Assembly: GCA_905160935.1 (NCBI GenBank)
Contig: CAJHZI010000190.1
Location: 465,501 to 529,500 of the forward strand
DNA length: 64,000 nt
Reading direction: 5' to 3'
Source: Enchytraeus crypticus
Taxonomy: Eukaryota; Annelida; Clitellata; Enchytraeida; Enchytraeidae
The notes beneath the pieces are model-generated. The model was not told the DNA's origin. It saw only the letters and a program-made list of their open reading frames with translations, and made no database searches. Of the stretch, positions 32,163 to 43,861 are shown in pieces. The translations under genes were made by a program, and so were the position numbers. The first letter of the stretch is position 1; every line of letters starts with the position of its first letter.

Positions 32163-32397
32163 ATGGTGGACTGTGGACTAACCCTCTAGTCATAGCGAAA
32201 CAAGGTGGACTAACCCTCTAGGCATAACGAAACAAGATGGGCTACCCCTCTAGGCATAGCGAAACAAAGTGGGCTACCCCTCTAGGCATAGCGAAACAAC
32301 GTGGGATATCCCTCTAGGCATAGCGAAACAAGGTGGAATATCCCTCTAGGCATAGCGATACAAGGTGGAATATCCCTCTAGGCATAGCCAAACATGA
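32163..32397. repeat. ~32-bp tandem repeat, about 7 units
   Basis: GTGGGCTACCCCTCTAGGCA plus TAGCGAAACAAA, repeated with point differences. The CCCTCTAGGCATAGCGAAAC core is nearly constant. Confidence 0.93.
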
Positions 32398-32989
32398 TGA
32401 GTCAATACTCAAGATGTAACATGATGGGCCGATCCTCTGGAAGGCATTTCCGACCAAAGCAATGTCATATTTGAATACAGTCTCAGTCCAGTTACTGATT
32501 TATTAGATCCTTTGTCAGTCTATCTGATTGAAGCAAATAATATATAAAATTAATACAAATTATACCAGTCCACGTATTCCCCTTCATACGGCATCGTGTG
32601 GATCAGGAATAAGAGAAAATGTTACTGAGAAGGGCTGATACATTTAAACATATGCCTGGAATACATGGTATTGTCATTGCATACGCTAAAAACCGAGGAA
32701 CGCGTCACAAGCCATTAGTACTTATATCGTGACGTTGTAAGAATGACGGAACAAGAGTAATCTACTTTGGAATAGCTAATATACACTCAAGGAAGCGATT
32801 AGCAGAACGAGATAATTACCACGTATAGCAGTAATAGGCAGCCTACATGGTATTCCTCATAACGAGTCAACGGATGATTATGTTATATATTATATGTGTC
32901 ATGTACAGTGTGTAGTTAATACTGTCAATAGGATGCTTGAATTAATATATTATATTTGTCATGTACTATAAATTACCGAAAATAATGTG
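32398..32989. other. Spacer, nothing recognised
   Basis: AT-rich, no exon; a TTATATATTATATGTGTCATG motif is seen twice (about 32882 and 32945). Confidence 0.45.
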
Positions 32990-33285
32990 AGATAAACTTG
33001 AGCGTTGAGCGGACAAGGGATAGATTGGCTGAGTCGAAATTTAGGTGGAATGGGCATATCGTGAGAAAGGCAGAGAGGGATGTAGTGAAGAGAGTTTGGA
33101 GGGATGATATGGAGGTTAAATTAGAGAGAGGTAGACCAAAACTGCTGCGGGATGCGATGATTAAGAGAGATATGAAAAATAGGAGATTGACTGATGATAT
33201 GGTGTAGGGCAGAGAGAAGTAGTGAGGTCCATTCGTATCCCGACCCTAGTTAAACTGGGATTCAAGGGAAGAAGACGATGATGAT
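32990..33285 (+). repeat. LINE-B 3' end fragment
   Basis: Encodes the LINE C-terminal part KFRWNGHIVRKAERDVVKRV then LERGRPKLLRDAMIKRDMKN, followed by CCCGACCCTAGTTAAACTGG and GATTCAAGGGAAGAAGACGA with a GATGATG tail. Ordinary non-LTR element C-terminus, not a host gene. Confidence 0.82.
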
Positions 33286-33559
33286 GTGTCGTGTTCTGTG
33301 TGTAGCTAATCCTGCTCTTTATACACATACACTTAAAATTTAATTCATTCAACCATCATATAGTTGTAGATGAACAGCCATATTGGCAGTGGACATTTCA
33401 TATAAGTAGAAGTTCCGAGGTTCAACACTTCAGACCAGTCCATCAACTTTATCTTATTATGAACATTGAAAAGTATAGCAATCGACCAGGAGATGGAAAC
33501 CAAGTTACTCGCTAGTGACAACTACAATACTAAAGATAAATATCTGAGTAAAAGTAAAT

Positions 33560-34065
33560 TTCTTGAATCATCATCTTCCGTTGAATCCCAGTTTAAATAG
33601 GGTCAGGATACGGGCAGACCTTCAATGCTCTCTGTCCTACACCATATCATCAATCCCCTATGTTGCATGTCCTTCTTAATCAACGCATCCTAAGTCAGTA
33701 GTGGTCAAATACCACTCTCTAGCTTAGCATCCAGATCTTCTCTCCAAACTCTCTTGACTACATCCTCATCTGCCTTTCACATGTCCATACCACCTCAATC
33801 TAGACTGGGCCAACCTATCCTAATCCTCACAAATTTATTTTCCATTCTGTCCTTCCTACTTTCATCCAATATTAGGTGCAACAATCTCATTTCAGCAACA
33901 TGAAACTCTGCAAATGTTCCCTTTTTAGTGCCTCACACTTTGAACCATACATCATTACTGGCATTACCACATAACTATAAAATTTGCCTTTCAATCCTAG
34001 TAACATTTTCATATCACAAAGCACTCCACTAGTTGCCCTCCACTTTGCGTTAAAATCTTAAAAGA
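33560..34065 (-). repeat. LINE-B 3' end fragment, opposite orientation
   Basis: Tail CATCATCTTCCGTTGAATCC in reverse, then eroded coding sequence including a KFYSYVVMPVMMYGSK-like stretch typical of the region after the reverse transcriptase. Tail-to-tail with the copy at 33.0-33.3 kb. Confidence 0.75.
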
Positions 34066-34220
34066 GAAACATTTAAAACATACATTTTAATCCGAAACCG
34101 TAAAGCATTAACATCTGACAACAAACCGATTTGTTCTCATTGACTTTCAGATATATAAACCCCACGAAATGTGTCTACTTATTGCACAATTTAAAAAAGT
34201 CCGCAGACAAACTGCCAATT

Positions 34221-34300
34221 CATTTCTGACACAGACTGCATTCAGTCGATTAAAGCGGCTACTATCTGCTGTCGGACTGCTCTCATAGCTTATTTATAAG
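34221..34300 (-). promoter_or_regulatory. Candidate TATA box and start codon for GLUT (weak)
   Basis: On the minus strand CTTATAAATAAG (34300-34289) is followed about 70 bp on by GAAATGAATTGGCAG (ATG at 34223). Reading ATG AAT TGG CAG TTT then a poor donor GTCTGC would give MNWQF in phase 0, as the first GLUT exon needs. The TATA-like box, spacing and phase fit, but the donor is weak and no other evidence supports it. Confidence 0.22.
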
Positions 34301-34614
34301 GATAAATTATCACAATAGGTTTTCATTAGGCAATTTCTATTCATCAACATATTTCATTGACGGGAGTGTATTGTACATTGTAAAATGCAACAAAACAAGC
34401 ATACCGAATATTCCGTTCATTTCCATTCAATAGAACTTTAAAAAAGAAGCGAATTAGAATATGGGGATCCAGCGCCCTGAGGGTAATTTAATATAGATAA
34501 ATTTTTGTTTCATATTATCGCCTTAAACCGTAGAACATTAAACAGCTTTGTGTTCTTAATAAAATTCATCTTAAAATGGAAATTACTACAGGTGTATTTC
34601 ATTAAAGCTAAATA

Positions 34615-34745
34615 TAAGTTTAACGTCACATTCCTGTTCGACAGCTGGTCAGTGAAAGAGACAGCACTAGTTTTGAACCTTGCACTTACTGGTCCGCTGT
34701 CGAACAACTTGACAAAGGATTAGCCCTTTGAAGAAAACGACTGCT
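34615..34745 (-). repeat. SINE S1b-like copy
   Basis: Minus strand has TGTTCGACAGCGGACCAGTA, AGGTTCAAAACTAGTGCTGT (box B) and GAATGTGACGTTAAACTTAT. The two halves of its head (CGACAGC and GCTGTCG) form an inverted repeat. Confidence 0.55.
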
Positions 34746-35441
34746 TAATTATAGGAATCCAGGCGAATCAGGACAGCAAATTTTAGTTCTTCGCTGGTAT
34801 ACACTTAAATATATTTTCATCAACGACCTGATCTAAATAAATAATGTTACATGTCCCAAGTTCTAAATCTTTTGACCCAAATGTAGTGACCCCACATGAT
34901 TTTAAACCTATAAGTCCAAAATTCAAGAAATGCATGACTTGCGAATCTTGCAGGCAGCAGAATATAAAAATGTGATACAGAGTGTGCCAAACAAGTAACC
35001 CTCTTAGCGAAAATGTAATACTTTAAACTTTTTCCTGATATATTTTACTATTGCAAAAGAAATTATTAAGCAATTCTCAACAAAAATTTATCGTGCAGAT
35101 TTACATATCAATAATACATAATAATTTAGACAAACAAGTCAAGTTATCTCTAAATTAAAAAAGAACATAAAAAAAACTAAAACAGATATTTAATTTTGCT
35201 CTGAAATTCACGTTTTTTACGAACCCTGTACATATACACCTGCCATGCGAAGAGGCGACAATATCTAGGCCTGAATGCAGCAAATACAAGCAGGTAACCA
35301 CTACATGCAGTTATACGCGCATAGATTTGCGCACCTGCTCGGCATTTCAATGGTCTAGCACTCACACACCTATCATATAGAAGATCACTACAGTTAAACC
35401 TCTGCCTTTAAACCTTAAGCAGTCGCACTATCTAGTAGAGA
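34746..35441. other. Spacer, nothing recognised
   Basis: AT-rich; no exon-like frame or repeat family recognised. Confidence 0.4.
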
Positions 35442-35937
35442 TACACCGTAGACAGAAAAAATTTGACAAGTTTGAACATTAATATCTCCGGCTTGAAGAA
35501 AGAATATTTAACCAAATTTTATATTTAATTAAATGTGTATATGTAATAGAAAATGAGACAATTTGGTGATGATATCTACAGCAGAACTTAAGTTATAGCG
35601 TTTGGTGTGTATATACCCAAATTCAGGCGTTCCTGACATGGCAGCAGTTACGTAACGATATTATGCGTTTACTAACATAAGCGCAACAATTCTGTGCGTG
35701 ACGAAGTACTGTTCTCATGTTAAGAAGGCCTGAATTTGGGTATATATAGGTCTATAGTATATACCCAGAACGCTGTAACTTAATAACCTTTGTAGATATC
35801 ATCATCTAATTTTGAAATTTTCTATTCCATATAATTATTATATCTTTAATTACGTATAAAATTTGCTCAAATTTTCTTTCTTCAAGCCGGAGATATTAAC
35901 GTTCAAACTTGTCTCATTTTTTCTGGGCCACTGTGTA
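35442..35937. mobile_element. Fold-back MITE, Tc1/mariner-like ends
   Basis: A 492-bp element (35444-35935) with arms of about 200 bp. Left arm: CACCGTAGACAGAAAAAATT, GACAAGTTTGAAC, ATATCTCCGGCTTGAAGAAA. The right arm is the reverse complement with differences, ending TTTTTTCTGGGCCACTGTG. TA on both sides (35442-43 and 35936-37) fits a TA target duplication. A GTATATACCCAAATTCAGGC segment recurs inverted near the centre. No coding capacity. Confidence 0.87.
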
Positions 35938-36194
35938 AACTCTTAAGAGATTCTCATATCAGGAATATTAAGAAGCTAAATGATCGAGCACTAAACTAGA
36001 ATTAAATCCAGCTAGTACAAAAAATAAGAAGAGCATTAAGGCATCGATGCTTTAATACTGACTTTATTATATTTATCAATATTATTGCACGCCAATTGAA
36101 CTTATGAAGCCAAGATAAAAAGTAAAAAGTGTACTAGATAGATAGAATTTTATCAGGTCGCAAAATATGGTTTTGATGTGATTTACCTTTGCTG

Positions 36195-36297
36195 TACTTT
36201 CTTCTTGCTTAATTGCCTCTGGAGAAAAGCGCATGTTAGGCGCATGTTTACAGCTAGCCTATTCTGCAGCGACCGAGACACAACGCGGAAAACAAAC
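36195..36297 (-). repeat. SINE S3/S2 head fragment
   Basis: Reverse complement begins CGCGTTGTGTCTCGGTCGCT and GCAGAATAGGCTAGCTGTAA, the diverged S2/S3 head. No LINE tail is visible, so the family cannot be told. Confidence 0.45.
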
Positions 36298-36404
36298 TAT
36301 ACAGTACTTAAAACATAAATTAATCTACTAATTTGGCCTACTGTTAACAGTCACTCAATTAGTACTTCGTAATTACAAAACTCAGAATTAAGATATCACT
36401 AAAC

Positions 36405-36612
36405 AATAATGAAAGCTACGATATCTATCATAGCTATGATATCTATAATAGCCACGATAGATAACATAACTATGGTATCTATCATAGCTGTGATATATAT
36501 CATAGCGGTGATATCTATATAATAGCTATGATATCTAGTATATCTATGATTTCTAGCATAGCTATGATATCTAGCATAGCTATGATACCTAGCATATCTA
36601 TGATATCTATAG
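36405..36612. repeat. ~20-bp tandem repeat, about 10 units
   Basis: TAGCTATGATATCTATCA-type units with variants; each holds the near-palindrome GATATC. Confidence 0.9.
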
Positions 36613-38429
36613 TAGTAACCGCAGGACTAGCTAGGCTATCGATATAAATCTAGTATAGTGCCGTTTTTGTTTGTCAAATACTGATATTTAAAAATTAGGC
36701 ACACCTCATTATTAGATATTGATTTATCACACGGTTACTTTTTCTACTTGAATGAGAAAAGGTAAACGAAGAAATGGTAACAGATGGCTGCTCAAAATAT
36801 AATTTCAATTCTCAAACTAATTTCAATAGAAACAGTAACCTAAGTGCATTTTTAAATTACTGGAAAAGAGTAATTATATTAATGAAAAATAAAACTTAGT
36901 CTTGGCGGCCTTATATTGTTAAGAGTATTTATAATCGAACTGTTTCAGTTCAATGTACTGAAAAATGGCAAGCATTTAATGCCATTTTGAAATACAAACC
37001 TTCTCTAGCTAGCTAACGTTTCATTTTTCAAATACAGCAATACAACCACCTACTTTCACTATGCAAAAATAACAAAGTCTCCTCAGTAATTATAATTATT
37101 ACTAATTACTGTAATTAATAGTTATTATTATTACTTACGTGAGTAATTTTAATACATAATTTTTAATTGAGGAATATTTGAAATGTAACTAAGAAGACAA
37201 GATATTTCATGGTTATATCGTTACACTATGTGTAACAAACACTACCATTTTCTAAAAAGGAATAAATTTTTAGAAAAAAGATTATATTACAGAATGCGTT
37301 TCGCCTTAACAAAACAAGTGGAATGTACACTTTGGATCTGTTTTACAGAACACTTGAAAGATAGAATGTAATTCTACATATACACCAAATTGACTGAAAA
37401 TTGGATGGCCTAATTTTCGGCATATTTTTCTAAATAAACAATTCCCAAAAAAGCTCATATAATTGATTGTTACTAACTATTTACGGTTAGTAATTACAGT
37501 TTACAAATAGACGACTTTTACTCCAAATAGTTAGTAAATTAGGAGTTTTATGATTGAGAGCTACGTATAACACTCTAATCAATAACAGTTCAATAACTGG
37601 TTTCCCCGGCTTAGGCAGCATCCTGTTTACTAGATCAAATATTGATTTTATGTCGAACTCAGTTAAAATGATTTTAACTTTGAGATATTTTCAAGCCATG
37701 AGGCGCAATGAACACATTTTGCATTAGAGGCTTTATTAGAATATCTCTATCAAACCAGTGATTGGTCCACAGCAAAAATTTCCTTAAAAAGCTTAAAAAG
37801 GGGGTAAAAGTGGGTTTTTCGTTATTAGATAATTTAGGTTTTTAAAAACCTACAAATTCGAAATTTTTAGAAAATTTGACAAATTTAAATCTGACAATTT
37901 TACAAGTACATTAGCTCTTGATAATTTTACAAATTATAAGTTATTTAAGCTTTTAGTCAAGTCTTAGTCAAGCCAATTGTGCAATATTACACTTATCATT
38001 TTCTGTTTTGGTTTCATAGTTTTCATAATTTATAGATTTGAAAACTGCAACAGTGGAAAACCTAGAAACCTACATTTGCCTACATTTGTTTTGGAACAAG
38101 TAAATTTTTTCTACCTCTTCTCTTTAAAACAGTATGTAACTATAGTACTACATGGACACCCTGATAGCATTGCCTAAGCTAAGCCTATCTCTCACCTAAA
38201 CTACATTTTATAAATATTGCAGCAAAAAACGTGATGTTAGAGATAGTTTTATATAGTTCTGTTCAGTATCTCCTCTTAAGAAGAAAATGTGCAGTTTTTA
38301 AAGCATTCACTAATTTCTATAACCAAACATTACAACAGTTTGCAACCAACCATGATAAATTAACACAATTACAAATTAGATATTGCTTATGAATGCAATA
38401 TAAACACAAACAAATAGGACATAGGAACA
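36613..38429. other. AT-rich spacer, no gene seen
   Basis: Nearly 2 kb of AT-rich sequence with short open frames only; one short inverted repeat around TAACTATTTACGGTTAGTAA (about 37470-37495). Confidence 0.45.
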
Positions 38430-39895
38430 ATTGTATACAGTGTAGTCAGCATTGTGACTTGGATCCTATCCCAACCTCTCTTTTAAAGAAGTGTATTCAC
38501 ATACTTGCTCCAGTATTAACATTAATTGTTAACCCGTCTCTCTCTACTGGCTAATTTCCTCGCGCTTAAAAGCGTGCAGTTATTACTCCATTGCTTAAAA
38601 AGCCCACACTGGATAAGGAATTATTGTCGAATTACAGGCCTATATCTAATCTGTCATACATATCTAAGCTCACTGAAAGAATTGTTCTTCAGAGGTTTTC
38701 TACTCATCTCTCTTACAATGATCTATTTAATAAGCATCAAGCTGCTCCTACTAAGCATCGTTCAACTGAAACGGTACTTCTATCTGTGTGCAATTCTATT
38801 GTTAATGCCATGTGCACACAACGCTTAACTGGATTATGTATGAATTGTTATGTGGAATTATGTATGAATTATTATGTGGAATTGTTCTTGATTGGTTTTC
38901 CTCCTATCTGATGGACCGTCCTTTTAGTGTGAAAGTGATGGAGTACATCTCTTCGCCTTCTCACTTAAAGTATGGTGTGCCTCAAGGCTCCGTTCTTGGT
39001 CCTATCCTCTTTAACCTCCATACAACACCCCTAAGCACTCTAATCTCTTCTCATTCTCTTGATCATGAACTATATGCTGATGACACTCAAATGTACACTT
39101 GTTTCACCCCTAACTCCTATTCTAATGCTGAAACCCTCCTGCAACAAAGTTTTCAGTCTATATCCTCTTGGATGTCTGCTAATATCTTGGCACTTAATCC
39201 ATCTAAGACTGAATTCTTGTTGGTCGGGACACCTCAACAGCTTCTGAAGCTGAATGGGAAAACTCTTTCGTTATCTTCGGGTATTAAAATATCACCTGTT
39301 TCTTCTGTGAGAAATCTCGGTGTTATCCGTGATAAACACCTAACCTTCCACGAACACGTAACTAAAACTTCACAAGCATGTTTCTTCCATATCCGTGATC
39401 TTCGTCGAATACGTCCATATTTGTCACGTGAGACAGCTGCTACAATTGGTGCTGCTCTTGTGCAATCGAAGTTAGACTACTGCAATTCCCTGTTTTTAAA
39501 TCTCCCTGGCTGTGAGATTGATCGGTTGCAGTTTGTTCAGAATTCTCTTGCGCGAGCAATTTTTGTAGTTCCAAGTACTCACATGTTACGCCTATTTTGA
39601 AGTTTTTGCACTGGCTAAAGATTAAAGAGCGTATCATTTACAAAACAGCTTCGTTAACCTAGAAGTCCATCACCATCCCTGGACAAACTTGTATGTCTCA
39701 CTTGATTAAAGTGATGCAGCCTGCTGTTACTCAGTCTTCTAAGTTAATTACTCTTGTGAGACCTAGCTTACCGTCACGCTCTAAGCTATCTAATTGTTCT
39801 TTCCAGCATGCTGCACCGCAGATCTGGAATTTTCTTCCATCCAATCTTCGGAAATCTTCATTTGAATCACATCAGCCTTTGCTTTCCTATAAATA
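38430..39895 (+). mobile_element. LINE-C copy 1 (CR1/L2-like), 5'- and 3'-truncated
   Basis: Reverse transcriptase of a non-LTR element: DPIPTSLLKK near the start, NYRPISNLSYISKLTERIVL, VPQGSVLGPILFNLHTTPLS, the catalytic box ELYADDTQMYTCF (39066-39104), SWMSANILALNPSKTEFLLV, then the C-terminal region QHAAPQIWNFLPSNLRKSSF. Near 38830-38885 the LDLSAAFDTIDHNI segment seen in copy 2 is missing and a 29-bp motif ending TATGTGGAATT is doubled. It stops at 39895 without the usual 3' UTR. Confidence 0.9.
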
Positions 39896-40569
39896 ACAGG
39901 CTCAAGGGAATTCTTCAAAACCACAACTTCATGACCTCTGTTGCAATGAGGAACATTTGTAACAGATTATCGCAGTGACAAAACATAGAGAGCGGCAACA
40001 AATGTAGCAGCAGTATCAAGAATCAGATACAGCTGGCCACTCTGAATATCTCAGATGTGAAAGTATACGTCAGGAAACATTAAATGTTCAATGAAATATT
40101 GACAGATAAAAAATATACTCTAGACAAAAATGAATCGAAAACTGTATATAAAAGTTTCTACTAATGTCTATCATTCATTATCAAATGAAATAGACATGAT
40201 AAAACTATGAATGATAAAAAAAGAGTAAATATAAATTCTTGCCCATTCTGGTGACTACCAATCAATCAATTAATCAATTAAATCTATATGAATTTAACAT
40301 GATCATGTTCCTCACCACAAGGCTATAAGTCAGGGACTAATATTGAGAAAAATTTTCCTATCTTTGCACAATTGACAAATCATTATGGATGGTGAACGAC
40401 ACATCAAAAAAGTACAGCATACAACCAGCTACTTTATGAAATAGCAAAAGTATGCGGCAACAAAAAGAAAGAAATCCGCTTTAAAAGTATGGACGAATGA
40501 AAAGAAACACATCAACTTATAAATAAAAACTAAAAGTTTTTATTTTTTAATACCGTAAAAAGGTACAAG
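39896..40569. other. Spacer, no gene seen
   Basis: AT-rich; a CAGGCTCAAGGGAATT join follows the truncated LINE. No exon found. Confidence 0.4.
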
Positions 40570-40682
40570 CTTAGTTTATCGATTGTTTCCAGTTTCGAAG
40601 AACGTCAGTGACGTGAGCAATGAATTTGAATCGCAGTCTATTGATCTGCACACCAAAAATTACCAATATGCTACCAGCCATA
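40570..40682 (-). repeat. SINE S1b-like copy
   Basis: Minus strand includes GGTGTGCAGATCAATAGACT, GCGATTCAAATTCATTGCTC and CACTGACGTTCTTCGAAACT, ending AAACTAAGCTTGTACC. Confidence 0.5.
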
Positions 40683-40721
40683 CAAATTATTATTTATAAA
40701 ACTAAATATTAGATTATCATC

Positions 40722-40935
40722 GCCCGTGGTGAGTCCGGGTTGCTAAAGAATAGACCAACTGTGGACAGCACGTGCCGTAAAAGCGACAAAGCACTAAGAT
40801 CTAAACCAACGTCAGAAAGGGCAAAGAGTTGATGAGCACCTAAGCTCATGAAAGTGCTACTAAATTTTTAAATTTAGTAGTATTTTTAACGACCCTCATT
40901 ATATTGGGATTCAAGGACAGATGATGATAATTAAA
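40722..40935 (+). repeat. SINE S2 copy (LINE-B tail)
   Basis: Head CCCGTGGTGAGTCCGGGTTG, CTAAAGAATAGACCAACTGT, GCACGTGCCGTAAAAGCGAC; then CGTCAGAAAGGGCA and AGCACCTAAGCTC; tail GACCCTCATTATATTGGGAT, TCAAGGACAGATGATGAT. About 210 bp, nearly complete. Confidence 0.72.
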
Positions 40936-41384
40936 TTATCATTAGGAGTCTAACATATCATCAATATAGGCACAGAAAATGTACAGATTAAAGAAGTTTA
41001 GTTAGTGTCAATCAAGGCCGAAAAAAGACTAAATAGCTAACTATTGCAATAAATTTTTAAATAAAGCATTTCATATAGAGATCAAATTTTTTCCCATCAT
41101 ACGAGACTTTCTAAAAGGAACCATTAATAGATTTCTCATATCTTTGGACTAGATTGTGCATTAAACTTTCCATGGAGGGCGCAAATAATACATGCTTAAC
41201 ACATGCTGTAACAAAATTGCCAATTATACAGCACTCAACAACCATAAATATTAGCCGCAAATTGCTGCAAAATTATTATAGCACAGCTGTACATTCTGAG
41301 ACTATCAAGTCTCCTATCTTCGATATTTAAAACAAATGATCTAAGCACTATGGCATAATCAGTAGCTTGTAGATAAGTTGTTCT
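40936..41384. other. Spacer, nothing recognised
   Basis: AT-rich sequence without exon or clear repeat. Confidence 0.4.
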
Positions 41385-41487
41385 ACTCCACCAGTAGGTG
41401 CCGGTTCAAATGAATTCAGTGCACTCCTCTTCACTGACATTCTCTCGAGACAGGAAACTTACGTTAAACTCTGCTCGAGTTCCTACC
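41385..41487 (+). repeat. SINE S1b-like copy
   Basis: GGTGCCGGTTCAAATGAATT, CACTGACATTCTCTCGAGAC, AGGAAACTTACGTTAAACTC. Confidence 0.55.
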
Positions 41488-41834
41488 ATTTAGCCTACTT
41501 AGGACTAATCAATATAGACCTTAGAATTTTAACTTATGTCCTGAATGCCCTTACCTCGTCCTTCTCCGAAGTCATTTCTATCGCTTATCTTCAAAACACC
41601 GTCACAATTAGATTTTCAGCTGAAAATGTTTCTTATGTTTTTCCGTTACCTTAACTGAATTTCAGAGTTCTAAACTTTCTATTATAAATAATTATTCTTG
41701 AATAATATGTTACTATCGTTAACGACTGATTTAGAATTAGGAAATAATAATTAGGGAGTGCCCCAGATATACATGTGAATGATGAAATTTGTTTACAAGC
41801 ACATTACACGTCGCACCAGGATATAACCATCGCT

Positions 41835-41962
41835 GTGATTGGCTGGGCAATTCTTAAGCTCTACTGATTGGACTGTAGTTATGCAAAACGCTAGTGATTG
41901 GGCACACCCTCCAGGAAATAATACATCTCTATTCATTGGTTGGGATCAATGGTCCTCAAACT
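41835..41962 (-). promoter_or_regulatory. Cluster of four CCAAT boxes and an octamer-like site
   Basis: On the minus strand four CCAAT/CCAATC boxes (AACCAATGAA, CCCAATCACT, TCCAATCAGT, GCCAATCACA) lie within about 130 bp, with TTTTGCATAAC between them (an ATGCAAA-type octamer half). All four have the same orientation, as in real promoters. No exon was found next to it; it could be a distant promoter of the minus-strand GLUT gene, or chance. Confidence 0.3.
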
Positions 41963-42149
41963 GTGGCCTTTAGGCCATTTTGTGACATTAGGACGAGTTT
42001 ACTCATGGGAATTGTATCTTCATAATTAGCTCCAGTTTTCTTTAAAAGTTAGTTCAAATAACTAGAGACACTATGGAGAAGCCACATACTGTTAAAAATT
42101 TGTACACTTATATTTTCAGCTTAATAGAAATTTCCAATAACATTTAGGA

Positions 42150-43706
42150 TAATAACAATAATAATAATAACAACAATTAGAGTGCTACAGTCATCAATGA
42201 CCACATCGAGCCCTACTGAGACAAAATCAAGCCGGCGAGCAAAAAAGGAAGGTCCAAAAACGGTGCAAATTCCAAAATCCAGAAATTCAGTCCAAAGTAA
42301 AGGGAGTTAAAGAAAAGGTGGTTTGGGCGCAGGTCGCTGCTCATGGACACTGGATGGAAGAGAGAGATGGAAAAGATAGGTCTTCAACTGCTTATGGAAC
42401 TGCTCATAGGAAAGCAAAGGCTGATGTGATTCAAATGAAGATTTCCGAAGATTTGATGGAAGAGAATTCCAGATCTGAGGTGCAGCATGCTGGAAAGAAC
42501 GATTAGATAGCTTAGAGCTTGAAGGTAAGCTAGGTCTCACAAGAGTAATTAACTTAGAAGACTGAGTAATAGCAGGCTGCTTCACTTTAATCAAGTGAGA
42601 CATACAAGTTTGTCCAGGGATGGTGATGGACTTCTAGATTAACGAAGCTGTTTTGTAAATGATACGCTCTTTAATCTTTAGCCAGTGCAAAGACTTCAAA
42701 ATAGGCGTAACATGTGAGTACTTGGAAAATTGCTCGCGCAAGAGAATTTTGAACAAACTGCAACCGATCAATCTCACAGCCAGGGAGATTCAAAAACAGG
42801 GAATTTCAGTAGTCGAACTTCGATTGCACAAGAGCAGCACCAATTGTTGCAGCTGTCTCACGTGACAAATATGGACGTATTCGACGAAGGTCACGGATAT
42901 GGAAGAAGCATGCTTGTGAAGTTTTAGTTACGTGTTCGTGGAAGGTTAGGTGTTTATCAAGGATAACACCGTTTTTTCTCACAGAAGAAACAGGTGATAT
43001 TTTAATACCCGAAGATGACGAAGGAGTTTTCCCATTCAGCTTCAGAAGCTGTTGAGGTGTCCAGACCAACAAGAATTCAGTCTTAGATGGATTAAGTGCC
43101 AAGATATTAGCAGACATCCAAGAGGATATAGACTGAAAACTTTGTTGCAGGAGGGTTTCAGCATTAGAATAGAAGTTATGGGTGAAACAAGTGTACATTT
43201 GAGTGTCATCAGCATATAGTTCATGATCAGGAGAATGAGAAGAGATTAGAGTGCTTAGGGGTGTTGTATGGAGGTTAAAGAGGATAGGACCAAGAACGGA
43301 GCCTTGAGGCACAGCATACTTTAAGTGAGAAGGCGAAGAGATGTACTCCATCACTTTCACACTAAAAGGACGGTCCATCAGATAGGAGGAAAACCAATCA
43401 AGAACAATTCCACGAACACCAAACCAGGAAGAAAGACGTTCCAGAAGAATATTGTGATCAATGGTATCAAAAGCGGCCGAAAGATCAAGCATACATAATC
43501 CAGTTAAGCGTTGTGTGCACATGGCATTAACAATAGAATTGCATACAGATAGAAGTACCGTTTCAGTTGAACGATGCTTAGTATAAGCAGCTTGATGCTT
43601 ATTAAATAGATCATTGTAAGTGAGATGAGTAGAAAGCCTCTGAAGAACAATTCTTTCAGTGAGCTTAGATATGTATGACAGATTATATATAGGCCTGTAA
43701 TTCGAA
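42150..43706 (-). mobile_element. LINE-C copy 2 (CR1/L2-like), 5'-truncated
   Basis: Best-preserved copy. The frame 43522-42806 includes LDLSAAFDTIDHNILLERLS, VPQGSVLGPILFNLHTTPLS, ELYADDTQMYTCF and NILALNPSKTEFLLVW; after one frame change the C-terminal region PQIWNSLPSNLRKSSF is at 42603-42307. The 3' UTR reaches the AAC/AAT-rich tail at 42150. Inverted with respect to copy 1, 2.3 kb away. On the 5' side it ends in an (AAT)n tract. Confidence 0.92.
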
Positions 43707-43714
43707 TAGAAGTA

Positions 43715-43852
43715 ATAGAATATTAATAATAATAGTAATAGAATATTAATAGTAATAATATTAATGATAATGATAATAATAATAATAGTAACAATAATAA
43801 TAATAATAATGAGTAAGTAATAGAATATTAATATTAATAGTAATAAAATAGG
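43715..43852. repeat. AAT/ATT-rich microsatellite
   Basis: Degenerate runs of AATAATAATAGTAATAGAAT next to the LINE-C end. Confidence 0.85.
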
Positions 43853-43861
43853 AATAGGAGT

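Noticed and set aside
32998-33207. 69-codon frame that could look like a small host gene
   Set aside because: It matches the C-terminal part of RTE-type LINEs and is followed by the LINE-B tail.
34505-34723. Overlapping frames on both strands
   Set aside because: They fall on an S1b SINE with an internal inverted repeat; no family resemblance.
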